From Aliiglaciecola sp. CAU 1673 (lineage in GTDB: Bacteria > Pseudomonadota > Gammaproteobacteria > Enterobacterales > Alteromonadaceae): a stretch of 64,000 nucleotides of DNA. The notes beneath the pieces were generated by a model. That model had not been told where the DNA came from. It did not search any database and worked only from the letters and a program-made list of their open reading frames with translations. The translations under genes were made by a program, and so were the position numbers. Position 1 is the stretch's first letter; the number at the start of each line of letters is the position of its first letter. Shown one piece after another: positions 48,775 to 59,899 of this stretch. Where the stretch lies: NCBI RefSeq assembly GCF_029223185.1, contig NZ_JARHUG010000005.1:124001-188000 (forward strand), read 5' to 3'.

Positions 48775-51399
48775 TTAAAGCGCCTGCCGGCTCGGCTCTG
48801 GGATATAGTCCAGAAGAGGGCGAGAAGGTGCAACGTAAGCCCCCTGGATCAGTTCACAACCGATGTCCAAAAGCGCATCCAATTGCTCTTTATTCTGAAT
48901 ACCTTCGGCGATCAGTTGAAAGCCCAAATGCTCGGCAATGCTGAGTACCGATTGGATCATTTTCAGGTTTTTGCTGGAGCGCGGCAGACTCTTGATAAAG
49001 CGGTGATCGATTTTCACATAATCGAATGGATAGGAATAAAGATAGCTCAGCGAAGCAAGCCCACTGCCGAAGTTGTCCAGCACCAGGGTTATCCCCGCCT
49101 TCTTCAAATGCTTAAGGGCCGGAAGCACATGCTGCGAACGTCTGTTGAGGGCATTTTCATCGAATTCCAGCACCAACTGTGATGGCTCTACCCCGGCCTC
49201 GGCAATTTGCTCAAGTAGTTGATCAACCAACTTCTTCTGAATCAGATGGTTAATGGAAAGGTTCAATGCCACCTTGGTACCAACTGGAAAATCAGACGCC
49301 CCCATTTGTGCGGCATTAAGAAGCTGGCAGGCCTTATCCAGCATAAAGCGGTCCATTTCGATGGTCAGACCGCTATGCTCTGCCACTTGCCAGAACTGCT
49401 CGCGCTTCACCTTCCCCAAGGTAGGATGCAGCCAACGCACATAGCATTCCAGGTAAATCCATTGCTTGTTAATGATGTTCGTGGCCGGCTGACAATAGCA
49501 TTCAAACAGCCCTTCTTTGAGCATATGACGGAACTGATTCTCCAGTTCCAACTCTTCCAACAGGCGCTCGCGCATACTGGTATCGAAACTGATATAGCGC
49601 CCTCTGCCCAATGCCTTGGCCTGATACATTGCAGCATCGGCATCGCGAATGACTTCTTCGGCACTACCATACCAGCTCTGCACAAAAGCAATGCCGATAC
49701 TCGCGCCGGAATACATCTCTTTGTCATCTAACATGTAGGGCTTGGACAGTAGCTCGATAATGCGGGAAGCGACTTCCTCGGCATCCTCTTCCTGCTCCAG
49801 GCTATCCAGCAGAATCACAAATTCATCACCACCCAGACGGGCCAGCAGATCATGACCTCGGATACATTCAGCGATGCGCTTGGACACTTCTATCAAGAAC
49901 ATATCGCCGGCATGGTGACCGATGGTATCGTTGATAAGCTTGAACCTGTCCAGGTCGATAAAAAGTACGGCAAAGTTGTTTTCCGGATGGCGTCTTTTAT
50001 TGGCAACCGCTAATTCCAAGCGATTGCTGAACATCACCCGGTTAGGCAAATCGGTCAGGGCATCATGATGCGCATCATGGATAAGCTTGAGCTCAATCTC
50101 TTTACGCTCTTCTATTTGCTTCTTCAGGTGCTGGTTGGTTTTGTACAGCTCTTCGGTGCGCTCCTTTACTTTGTCTGCGAGTTGCTGACTGTATTCCTGC
50201 AACGCATCGGCAGCACGTTTTCGCTCCATGGCCACAGCAATATGGTGCGAAACAAACTTTAAAAGCTCCAAGTCTTTAAGACTATATGTCTTTTTGTTGT
50301 CGTAAGTTTGTACCGCAACAATACCGACAATTTCACCTTTCACGACCAATGGTGAACCCAGCCAACTATTAGAGCGCTCTTTCATGCGCTCGCTCACAGC
50401 GGGATCCAGCATGCCTTGTGCCACTAATTCCTGCGCGCGAATAGCATCGATTAACGCTGCCTGGCCACTGTCTATAACGTATTCGGTAAGTCCCTTACTA
50501 ACGGGACGCGGCGCAGCGGTTTTATCTTTCTCGTCACTAAAATAAGGAAAGACCAGGTTCTGTCTTTGATCATCTAACAGCGCAATGTAACAGTTCGGTG
50601 CACTCAATAGCCGGGCAAGTACACCATGCAGGCTGGCATAAAAGACTTCCATATCCTGCTCCACCCTGGCGGAGAGTTCTGAAATCTCAAACAGCGCCTG
50701 TTGCAGCGATTCAATTTTTTGTCTTTCTTGGATCTCTTCCTGCAGTTCCTGGTTTATCTGACGAAGCTGACGGGTACGATCACGAATGGTTTTCTCGGTT
50801 ATTTCCCTGTTTTTGACACGATCCAGCGCATTGACAATATGCTGGGAAACGAAGAGCAAAAGCTCCAGATCCTTGTCACTGTAGCGGATGGCGTCGTCAT
50901 AGCTCTGAACTACCATGGCGCCAATCACCTGTGCACCGCGTTTTAGCGGTACACCAATCCAATCCACTGCATCGGCGCCCAGGTTTTCAATACCAAGTCC
51001 CTGGGTTGTTTCTTTGAAATTTTCCTTGGTAAGAAACAGAGAGTTGCCACTTCGCAGAATATACCCAGTCAGGCCGCTCATCAGCTTGGCAGCAGGCATC
51101 TGGCGCACCATCAGCTCATCGAATTGATCCACAAAGTAGACAAATTCCACCACTTCGCCGCTTTGATCAAACATAGCGACGAAAAAGTTTTGGGCATTCA
51201 TCATGCCGGCGATAATTTCGTGAATGGCGGGGTAAAGGCGGCTTAGCTCACTAACAGAATTGGCGAGTTCAGAAATATCAAACAGGGCTTTTTGCAATGC
51301 CTCTGCCTGCTTGTATTTTTCGGTAAGCTGCTGAAGCTGAGGTACCAGAGCCCTAAGCTCTTCGGCACTCATGGCATCAGCGCTCGAAATGGCCGCCAT
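48775..51399 (-). CDS. GAF-GAF-GGDEF-EAL protein with degenerate EAL
   Basis: An 874-residue cytoplasmic c-di-GMP protein. Two GAF domains (about residues 35-200 and 235-400) are joined by coiled coils, followed by GGDEF (RLGGDEFVILL, about 523) and EAL (ECYVRWLHP, about 653). The GGDEF site is intact. The EAL domain has ECY for EAL, LEFDENAL for the EITE motif, DNFGSGLAS (about 775) for DDFGTGYSS with Asn replacing the second metal Asp, and EGIQ for EGVE. It is probably a cyclase whose EAL domain only binds c-di-GMP or is regulatory, although that is an inference. No signal peptide or membrane segment is seen. Confidence 0.93.
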   Translation of the reverse strand: MAAISSADAMSAEELRALVPQLQQLTEKYKQAEALQKALFDISELANSVSELSRLYPAIHEIIAGMMNAQNFFVAMFDQSGEVVEFVYFVDQFDELMVRQMPAAKLMSGLTGYILRSGNSLFLTKENFKETTQGLGIENLGADAVDWIGVPLKRGAQVIGAMVVQSYDDAIRYSDKDLELLLFVSQHIVNALDRVKNREITEKTIRDRTRQLRQINQELQEEIQERQKIESLQQALFEISELSARVEQDMEVFYASLHGVLARLLSAPNCYIALLDDQRQNLVFPYFSDEKDKTAAPRPVSKGLTEYVIDSGQAALIDAIRAQELVAQGMLDPAVSERMKERSNSWLGSPLVVKGEIVGIVAVQTYDNKKTYSLKDLELLKFVSHHIAVAMERKRAADALQEYSQQLADKVKERTEELYKTNQHLKKQIEERKEIELKLIHDAHHDALTDLPNRVMFSNRLELAVANKRRHPENNFAVLFIDLDRFKLINDTIGHHAGDMFLIEVSKRIAECIRGHDLLARLGGDEFVILLDSLEQEEDAEEVASRIIELLSKPYMLDDKEMYSGASIGIAFVQSWYGSAEEVIRDADAAMYQAKALGRGRYISFDTSMRERLLEELELENQFRHMLKEGLFECYCQPATNIINKQWIYLECYVRWLHPTLGKVKREQFWQVAEHSGLTIEMDRFMLDKACQLLNAAQMGASDFPVGTKVALNLSINHLIQKKLVDQLLEQIAEAGVEPSQLVLEFDENALNRRSQHVLPALKHLKKAGITLVLDNFGSGLASLSYLYSYPFDYVKIDHRFIKSLPRSSKNLKMIQSVLSIAEHLGFQLIAEGIQNKEQLDALLDIGCELIQGAYVAPSRPLLDYIPEPSRQAL

Positions 51400-51482
51400 A
51401 TCGTCTCATTATTGCTGGAAAGCTGTCTCTTTACAGCACAACTGCTTAAAGGTTATCCGATTCAAATTAACCTAATTTAAAC

Positions 51483-51510
51483 AAAAAAACCACCAAAAAG
51501 GTGGTCTTTT
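51483..51510 (-). terminator. Terminator behind the cytochrome c5 gene
   Basis: On the minus strand ACCACC-tttt-GGTGGT followed by seven T, 30 bp after the cytochrome stop. Confidence 0.85.
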
Positions 51511-51541
51511 CGACGTCTAAAAGACTCTGATTATTAGGCGC

Positions 51542-51952
51542 TTACACGCCCTCGATCATATGTTCGATAGCCGCTTTGATTTCATCATCTGAACAGCTGC
51601 TGCAGGTACCACGAGGAGGCATTGCATTGAAACCATCCAGTGCATGTTGCAGCAAGGTATCCATACCCTTTTCCAGACGTTCTTTCCATGCAGGATCAGC
51701 GACTTTTGGTGCACCGAGTACACCAGGACCGTGGCAAGCGATACAGGAACTGCCGTAAACATCGGCACCTGAGCGAGCACCACCGGCTGTGGATGCTGTT
51801 TGCGCCTCAGCACCAGCAACGCGCACCTGACCAACGGGCTTGATACGTTCCTTAATGGCTTCATTTGAGTTGTCAGCTTGCTGAGCAGCCTGACCAGCCA
51901 AAGCCAAAGCCAAAGATAACCCCGCTAACAAAGTAATCATTCTTAGTTTCAC
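51542..51952 (-). CDS. Cytochrome c5 family protein
   Basis: A periplasmic monohaem cytochrome c of the c5 type, an electron carrier. The 136-residue precursor has a signal peptide (MITLLAGLSLALALAGQAA in the uncut chain), an Ala/Gln-rich linker, haem site CIACH, a likely axial Met in FNAMPPRG and a second Cys pair CSSCS typical of cytochromes c5. The GTG at 51952 follows GGGAG by 7 bases and is preferred to an ATG seven codons upstream. It has its own terminator and lies between the tRNA-Arg gene and the GAF/GGDEF gene. Confidence 0.92.
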   Translation of the reverse strand: MKLRMITLLAGLSLALALAGQAAQQADNSNEAIKERIKPVGQVRVAGAEAQTASTAGGARSGADVYGSSCIACHGPGVLGAPKVADPAWKERLEKGMDTLLQHALDGFNAMPPRGTCSSCSDDEIKAAIEHMIEGV

Positions 51953-52213
51953 AAGCGCACTCCCGCTCTTCATCTGAAATTTGGGTCTAAAGGCGTATGA
52001 TTATAAAGGTTATTAACGCACCGACAACCATTTATCACCGATACTATTAACGCTATAGATTTCACTAACCTATCCTCCTGCCAGAACAAGCAGAGCAAGC
52101 ATTCCAGGGACCGGTAGGATTGATTTAGACATTGAGTTAAGGCATAGTACGCCGCCTTCGCAGATAAGTTCATGTCTAAATGAATGCATGGCGAAGATAG
52201 CTCGCGCAAATAC

Positions 52214-52288
52214 GCTCTCGTGGTGAAATGGATATCACGTGGCCCTCCGGAGGCCAAGTTATAGGTTCGATCCCTATCGAGAGCGCCA
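52214..52288 (+). tRNA. tRNA-Arg (anticodon CCG)
   Basis: A full cloverleaf: acceptor GCTCTCG/CGAGAGC (52214-52220, 52278-52284), D-stem GTGA/TCAC, anticodon stem TGGCC/GGCCA with loop CTCCGGA (anticodon CCG at 52247-52249), T-stem ATAGG/CCTAT with loop TTCGATC, discriminator G and encoded CCA. Reads CGG Arg codons. It forms the edge of the accessory island, whose first gene is 263 bp beyond its 3' end. Confidence 0.97.
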
Positions 52289-52551
52289 GCCCCAAAAGAC
52301 TTTTATAGATAGCGATTACTAACATATCACAATCGGTGACCATATGGTGACCATAAGTGGTCAGGCCAACACTGTTAGCCTCCAGTCAGAGCTATCATTC
52401 ATAATCATCTGATGTTCAGATATTTCATACTTCTCAAACAAATTCCAGTTTAAAAAATTAGTCGCTGTTGTGGTGGGTAGTGTTGTAAAACATTAGGCAT
52501 CCTTGTCCAGCGAACTGTCCCGGTAATCAGCAACTCTAGTCTATGTTCTGT
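52289..52551. other. Junction of the accessory island
   Basis: 263 bp of AT-rich DNA between tRNA-Arg and the first island gene. At 52335-52356 GGTGACCATAT is directly followed by GGTGACCATAA, with the perfect palindrome ACCATATGGT at 52339-52348 and a further GTGGTCA at 52357. No integrase gene or clear second att copy is in the window. Confidence 0.55.
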
Positions 52552-53268
52552 TTAAATTCTCAAGGCGACAAATTGATTACTCGGGCCTTCCGATATAAGT
52601 TCAAGGTTAGAATTATTTGAGACAACGTAGGGTAAAGGCCGGTTAAGTGAGAAAGGAAACAGCACAGGTAGTGACTGCAGACTGGGAACTGCTAGGGGCT
52701 TGCCGGCGTAGCGGACAGCAGCTTCGGTCAGCCAAGCAGCCAGCGCATCGTTATCGATACTCGTCTGTGGCAAGCGAATGATGCGCTTGCCTTTTTTGAC
52801 CCGTTCCACGGCGCCCCAGCTCGTCTGGCTTTGAATAACCATGTTGGTCATGCGCCGGGTCCCTTCGCGCTCTCCGTAGGTTTCGCTCATCCGGCGATGC
52901 ACCTCGACGGACGCGCAGTCGCCCTGAATGGCGGACAGCCTGCCTACCAGCTCAGCCACCTTGCCAAAGAACGGGTAGGTCGCCACGGACATGCCCCAGC
53001 ACAGCGCGGCGACCGGAATGTCCGGCTGCGTCCTGTGAATGGCCACTCCACGATCCGCGTAATCGACCAGTTCGGCGCGTGGTTCCAGCCACAGCCGATT
53101 CAATACGGTGCGTGTTTTCTTCTTGGCTTCTACACCAAGCTCGGCTGCATCAAGCAGTGCATTCAGATCATCTAGCCCAGCCACGCCCGCACGAATATTC
53201 AGTGCCGCAGCCGCCCAATCAAGCTGAATGAACCGATCAAAGCCTATTTTTGGGGCTGATGAATTCAT
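52552..53268 (-). CDS. BrxA-like protein (BREX)
   Basis: A 238-residue protein, last gene of the island operon. The helical core with KKTRTVLNRLWLEPRAELVDYADRG (two landmarks: TRTVLNRLW and LVDYADRG), ALCWGMSVATYPFFGKVAELVGRLSAIQG and RMSETYGEREGTRRMTNM fits the BrxA/DUF1819-type pattern, and BrxA is the expected final gene after pglZ in BREX type 3. The family match is by eye and position, so moderately sure. Start overlaps the pglZ stop by 4 bp (ATGA). The last 150 bp are visibly more AT-rich than the rest of the operon. Confidence 0.6.
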   Translation of the reverse strand: MNSSAPKIGFDRFIQLDWAAAALNIRAGVAGLDDLNALLDAAELGVEAKKKTRTVLNRLWLEPRAELVDYADRGVAIHRTQPDIPVAALCWGMSVATYPFFGKVAELVGRLSAIQGDCASVEVHRRMSETYGEREGTRRMTNMVIQSQTSWGAVERVKKGKRIIRLPQTSIDNDALAAWLTEAAVRYAGKPLAVPSLQSLPVLFPFSLNRPLPYVVSNNSNLELISEGPSNQFVALRI

Positions 53269-55276
53269 TCGGAACCAATCACATAACTGACTTTCACAAA
53301 GGGCACGATCAACTCTTCAACCGACACCCCGCCATGGACCACCACCTGCTCGCCCTCCGGCACAAAGGCGGTTCGTCCGCCTGCGAATAGGGGCATGAAG
53401 TTCGCGGGTAGTCCAGCGATGTCCAACCTCACTGTGGTGGGATAGGCCGCAGCGGAATCGGCCACCAGCGGTTCACTCCGGTAGACCCGCACGCGCTCAC
53501 CGCGCGTCTCGGCAATGACGCCCTGGTTGGGTCTGCCGACGCCGGTGGACTCCACGTTGCCGTGGTCCGCCGTGAGATAGATATTATAACCCTTGTCCAG
53601 CAGCAGCGAGAACAGCCGATCGACGAAACCGGTTGTCAGCCAGTTGCCGATCCACATCGCCACGTCTTTCTTCGATCGCTCCTTGTGGAGCCGATCATCC
53701 ACCTCATCGATGACCAGGCCCACCACCTTCGGGCACCGGTCGTTCAAGTCCGCCTCAAGCGCATCCAGTTGCTCAATCTGGCGCAGCGCGCGTCGGTACA
53801 TCACTTCATTCGTGTTGACGCCTTCGTTCTGCCAGAACGTCTTCCACAAGGATTCCTCCTTGTCCGTCCGGTCGATGGAGTCGTCGAACTCACGAGGTTT
53901 CAGACCGGAGAACAGCGCCTGCCGCGACACCGATGTCACGGTCGGCAGCCATGCAAACGCGGTTCCCTCATCGAACGCGAATCGTTTCGTGGTGGAGATC
54001 AGGCGCTCGCGGATCTGAACCCATTGGTCGAAGGCCAGTCCGTCGAATACCAGCAGAGCCACCTTGGTTTCCCCTGCGGATCGCCGATGGCGCAAAAAGC
54101 GCGGCACGTGGTGGACCATCACCGGGCCTTTGGTTACCGGCTGTAGAATCAGGTCGGCATAGTGCTTGGCTGCGACCCAGGCTTGCAGATGCTCGTCCGA
54201 TTGCGCCTGCAAGGTCTTGAGCCGCTCCCGAATCACTGGCAGGTGTTCGCTGCCTTCCGTGCCAGGCAGGCCGTGCGTGCGGGCCAGGATCTCACCGTAG
54301 CGCTTGGCGAACTCGCTCCAGTCCTTGTGCGAAGAAGCTTCCGTTGGGGTCGTCTCGATCAGGCCATTAATGCCTTTGAGCACCAAAGCCTGCAACGCCG
54401 CCGGGTCTTGAACGATCCCCGCCTTGATCCAGCTCGGCATCCCCGCCGGGACGCTGTGCACTGCCAGCGGATGCAAGCTGCCGTCGAGGAACATGGAGTC
54501 GACCAGTACCTGCACATCGGAATGCTCGAACGGGATCTCGATCTTGGCGACGTAGTCTGGCGGTGGCGGTTCGCCCGTGCGCATGCCATCGAGCCCCAGG
54601 GTATTGAGGTAGCGATACCACGCATCCTGCACCACGCGCAGCAGCGTGCTCTTCGATGCCAGCCATGTGGCGACAGGCTGGTCGGCGAACAATCCCTTTC
54701 CTTGAACGATGCCTGCCGCGTGCTGAGCAAACAGGGGCGGCAGCGAGCGGTTGGCAAAGTGCATCCGCAGCAACTCGCGCCAGAAGTCCACGGGGTTGCG
54801 AATAGATCTCGGCGCCAGTTGGTAGACGTGTTCGAGGATGAAGTCCTTGGACTCGTTCTCGCCGCGCACGGACTGGAGTTCGGTCTGATGGGAATGAAAC
54901 AGCCCGGCAAGATGCTCCGGCTCGACTTGTTGCACGGCGCTGTAAGCCAGCTTGGGGAACAAATCGGCAAGGCTGAGGCGCACCACACGCCCGTGATGCA
55001 CGATGTCCCATGGCAACGCATTCGCGTCGGTGCTGCGCAGATGCAAAACCAGCGAGGGCGCTGGTCCTTGCTCACCTCGATCCCATGCCGCGCGGTAGCG
55101 CTCCTCGTACTCAGCGCGGAAGGCAAACGGGTCTTCGTACAGCATCAGCTCAAAGCCACGATCGCGTAGCTTGGTCAACAGCTTCTCGTCGAGCAACACA
55201 TCATCAGGGTCGCACGCCACCCACAGCCGGGTGAGGTCGGCCGTGAACTGGCTTAGGATGCGGTCCGTCCAAAGGC

Positions 55277-55280
<4 letters not shown>
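53265..55280 (-). CDS. pglZ: PglZ-domain protein, BREX-3 type
   Basis: A 671-residue protein of the PglZ family, alkaline-phosphatase-like proteins that are a constant part of BREX phage-defence loci. An N-terminal helical part is followed by the PglZ domain with the metal-site-like marks VALLVFDGLAFDQW (about residue 412), PTVTSVSRQALFSG and LTADHGNVES (about 572), and a C-terminal beta region ending in HGGVSVEELIVPFVKV, a conserved PglZ tail. Coupled by a 4-bp overlap to the helicase gene upstream. The order helicase-PglZ-BrxA is that of BREX type 3. Confidence 0.85.
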
Positions 55281-58086
<2,806 letters not shown>

Positions 58087-58090
<4 letters not shown>

Positions 58091-59877
58091 CGAGCGACCT
58101 CATCGCGTAGTGCTTTGCCTTGTTCAGTCAGGCGATAGCGCTGCTTGCTGCTGTTAGGCTTGTCAGGGACGGTCATTTCGACAAGGTTCAATGCCAGCAA
58201 GGGCTTCAGCACTACATCGCGAAACTTGCTCCTGTTGCTGCGTCCGACCCACTGCATCAAGGTGGCTACATCGTGTTCATCGGTCATCTGGGCTAACACT
58301 GTGTGCTGCTCAACACTTAGTCCCAACTTGGTCCCGACTTGACCCCCACTTAGTCCCGACTTGGTCCCAGCTTGATCCTTGGCCTGCGCTTGCGCCTCTT
58401 GGGCAAAGCGCTGACGGATCGCTTCGCGGGCCTGAAACTGCGTATCACTAAGCTGATCGAGCAACTGTTGCCGCACCAGATGGTCGGCCACCGCCCGGGC
58501 CTGCTGGGTGGTGCCGATACCAAGGCTGCGGATCGCCGTAAGGGTGAGCGGCTCGGCCTCTGGCAGTGACAGCGCCAACGCCAGCGCATCGGCCTGCTCG
58601 GGCGTCAAATTGGTTCCCAGAGTTTCACGGAAGCGCCGCATGGCATCGGTGATCAAGGGCTTGTTGATCAGCACCAGCTCAAATTCCTTGCGCGCCTTGT
58701 CGTTCTTCAGCCGTGGTGGCGTACGCCCCAGCTCATGCCAGTTTCGGAAGATGGCGCGAATACCGGTACCTGCCTGATCCGACAGACCAATGCGGCGAAA
58801 TGCCTTCACGATGGCCGGGTTGCGCACTTCCTTTTCGGTCGGGTCAAGCAACTCGGCTTCGGTTGCGAAGGCATCGCCGGGGTTCCAGAACACCGTGCGG
58901 TCGGTAAACAGCTTGATCGATGCCTTGCGCCCGTGGTCGCCGTAGTCCTGGTGGATCAGCAGGTTGATGGCCGCCTCGCGGAAGGCTACATAGTCGGGCG
59001 GATCATCGTTGCGGCGCAGCGTGGTCGGGTCGAGCGAGAACGGATGCTCGGCAACTCGCATATAGCGCGCCACCAAGCCTTGCCAGGTCTGAAAGATGTT
59101 CTCCTCGAATACATAGCGGTCGTGCCAGCGCTGCTCGGCCGACCACTGATCAAAAACCGTGTCGATGCGCTGATAGTCCAGCACCGGCCTGGGCAGGATC
59201 TGGCGCACGAAACGGCCAGTGCCAAACAGCAACACACCCGCACGAGTGGGGTGCAGCGTGCCACCTTGCTCAACCACAAAATTCCAGTTCAACAGAAAAG
59301 CTATCGGATCGGTGATTTCGGCATGCTCGGGGTTGCGGCGGGCAAACTGCGCCTGGTACCACTTGACGGTCTCCAGATCGAAGCAGGACTCCGCAGTAAG
59401 CTCGGCCAGCACCGCGCCGTCGTAGCGATCCTGTGCCGCATCGCGCAGAAAGCGCTCCAGCTCACTTTGTGTGCATTGTTCGTCGCCCGCGCCACGTCGA
59501 ATATAGCTCTGCCGCGGATCACCCTTGAGGTAGACCGGCTTTTCAGAACGCGGCAGCTCAGGCACATGGAACGCAAAGACATGTTTACCGTCGACATCAA
59601 CGCGATGGGCATCAACGGCAATGACCCGGTTGAGCTTCTGCCCCCCACGTAACACGGCAAGAAAGTCATTCTGAACCTTGTCAGGCTCTTCGACGCCGGT
59701 CACCTCCAGCCCGCCATTCACCTCACTGACGCCAAATACCAACCAGCCACCCGCCGTATTGGCAAAGGCCGAAACGGTTTTATAGGCATCCTCCGGCACG
59801 CCGCGCTGGGCGCGCTTGCACTCAAAATCGTTCCACTCGATTCCGTTCAGCCGAGCCAGCAATTCGTCCTGATTCAC
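58087..59877 (-). CDS. AlbA-domain/ATPase-type protein in the BREX-like operon
   Basis: A 596-residue protein. The N-terminus (residues about 10-135) is an AlbA_2 domain: FECKRAQRGVPEDAYKTVSAFANTAGGWLVFGV, and the conserved YIRRG. The middle resembles HATPase_c_4 (REAAINLLIHQDYGDHG about 295-312, then GLSDQAGTGIRAIFRNW about 365), and the C-terminus is winged-helix-like after a short repeated segment (two GTKxGLS copies). Such proteins are usually annotated as DNA-binding transcriptional regulators or ATP-binding proteins. It is not part of the standard BREX type 3 set and is inserted between methylase and helicase, overlapping the latter by 4 bp; it may regulate the operon or be an extra effector. 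Confidence 0.82.
58315..58380. repeat. 11-bp tandem repeat inside the AlbA gene
   Basis: Six imperfect tandem units of 11 bp (consensus ACTTGGTCCCG on the plus strand) fill 58315-58380. Because 11 is not a multiple of three, three units make an 11-residue period, which appears in the protein as two GTKxGLS copies. Confidence 0.85.
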
Positions 59878-59899
59878 ACTTTTTTCCCCACCTCGGTCA

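Noticed and set aside
53562-55169. Plus-strand frames opposite pglZ (194 and 335 codons)
   Set aside because: Antisense to a clear PglZ-domain protein; no motifs or start signals.
58315-58380. Possible CRISPR array
   Set aside because: The repeat is 11 bp without spacers and lies inside a coding gene. No CRISPR array or cas gene was seen anywhere in the window.
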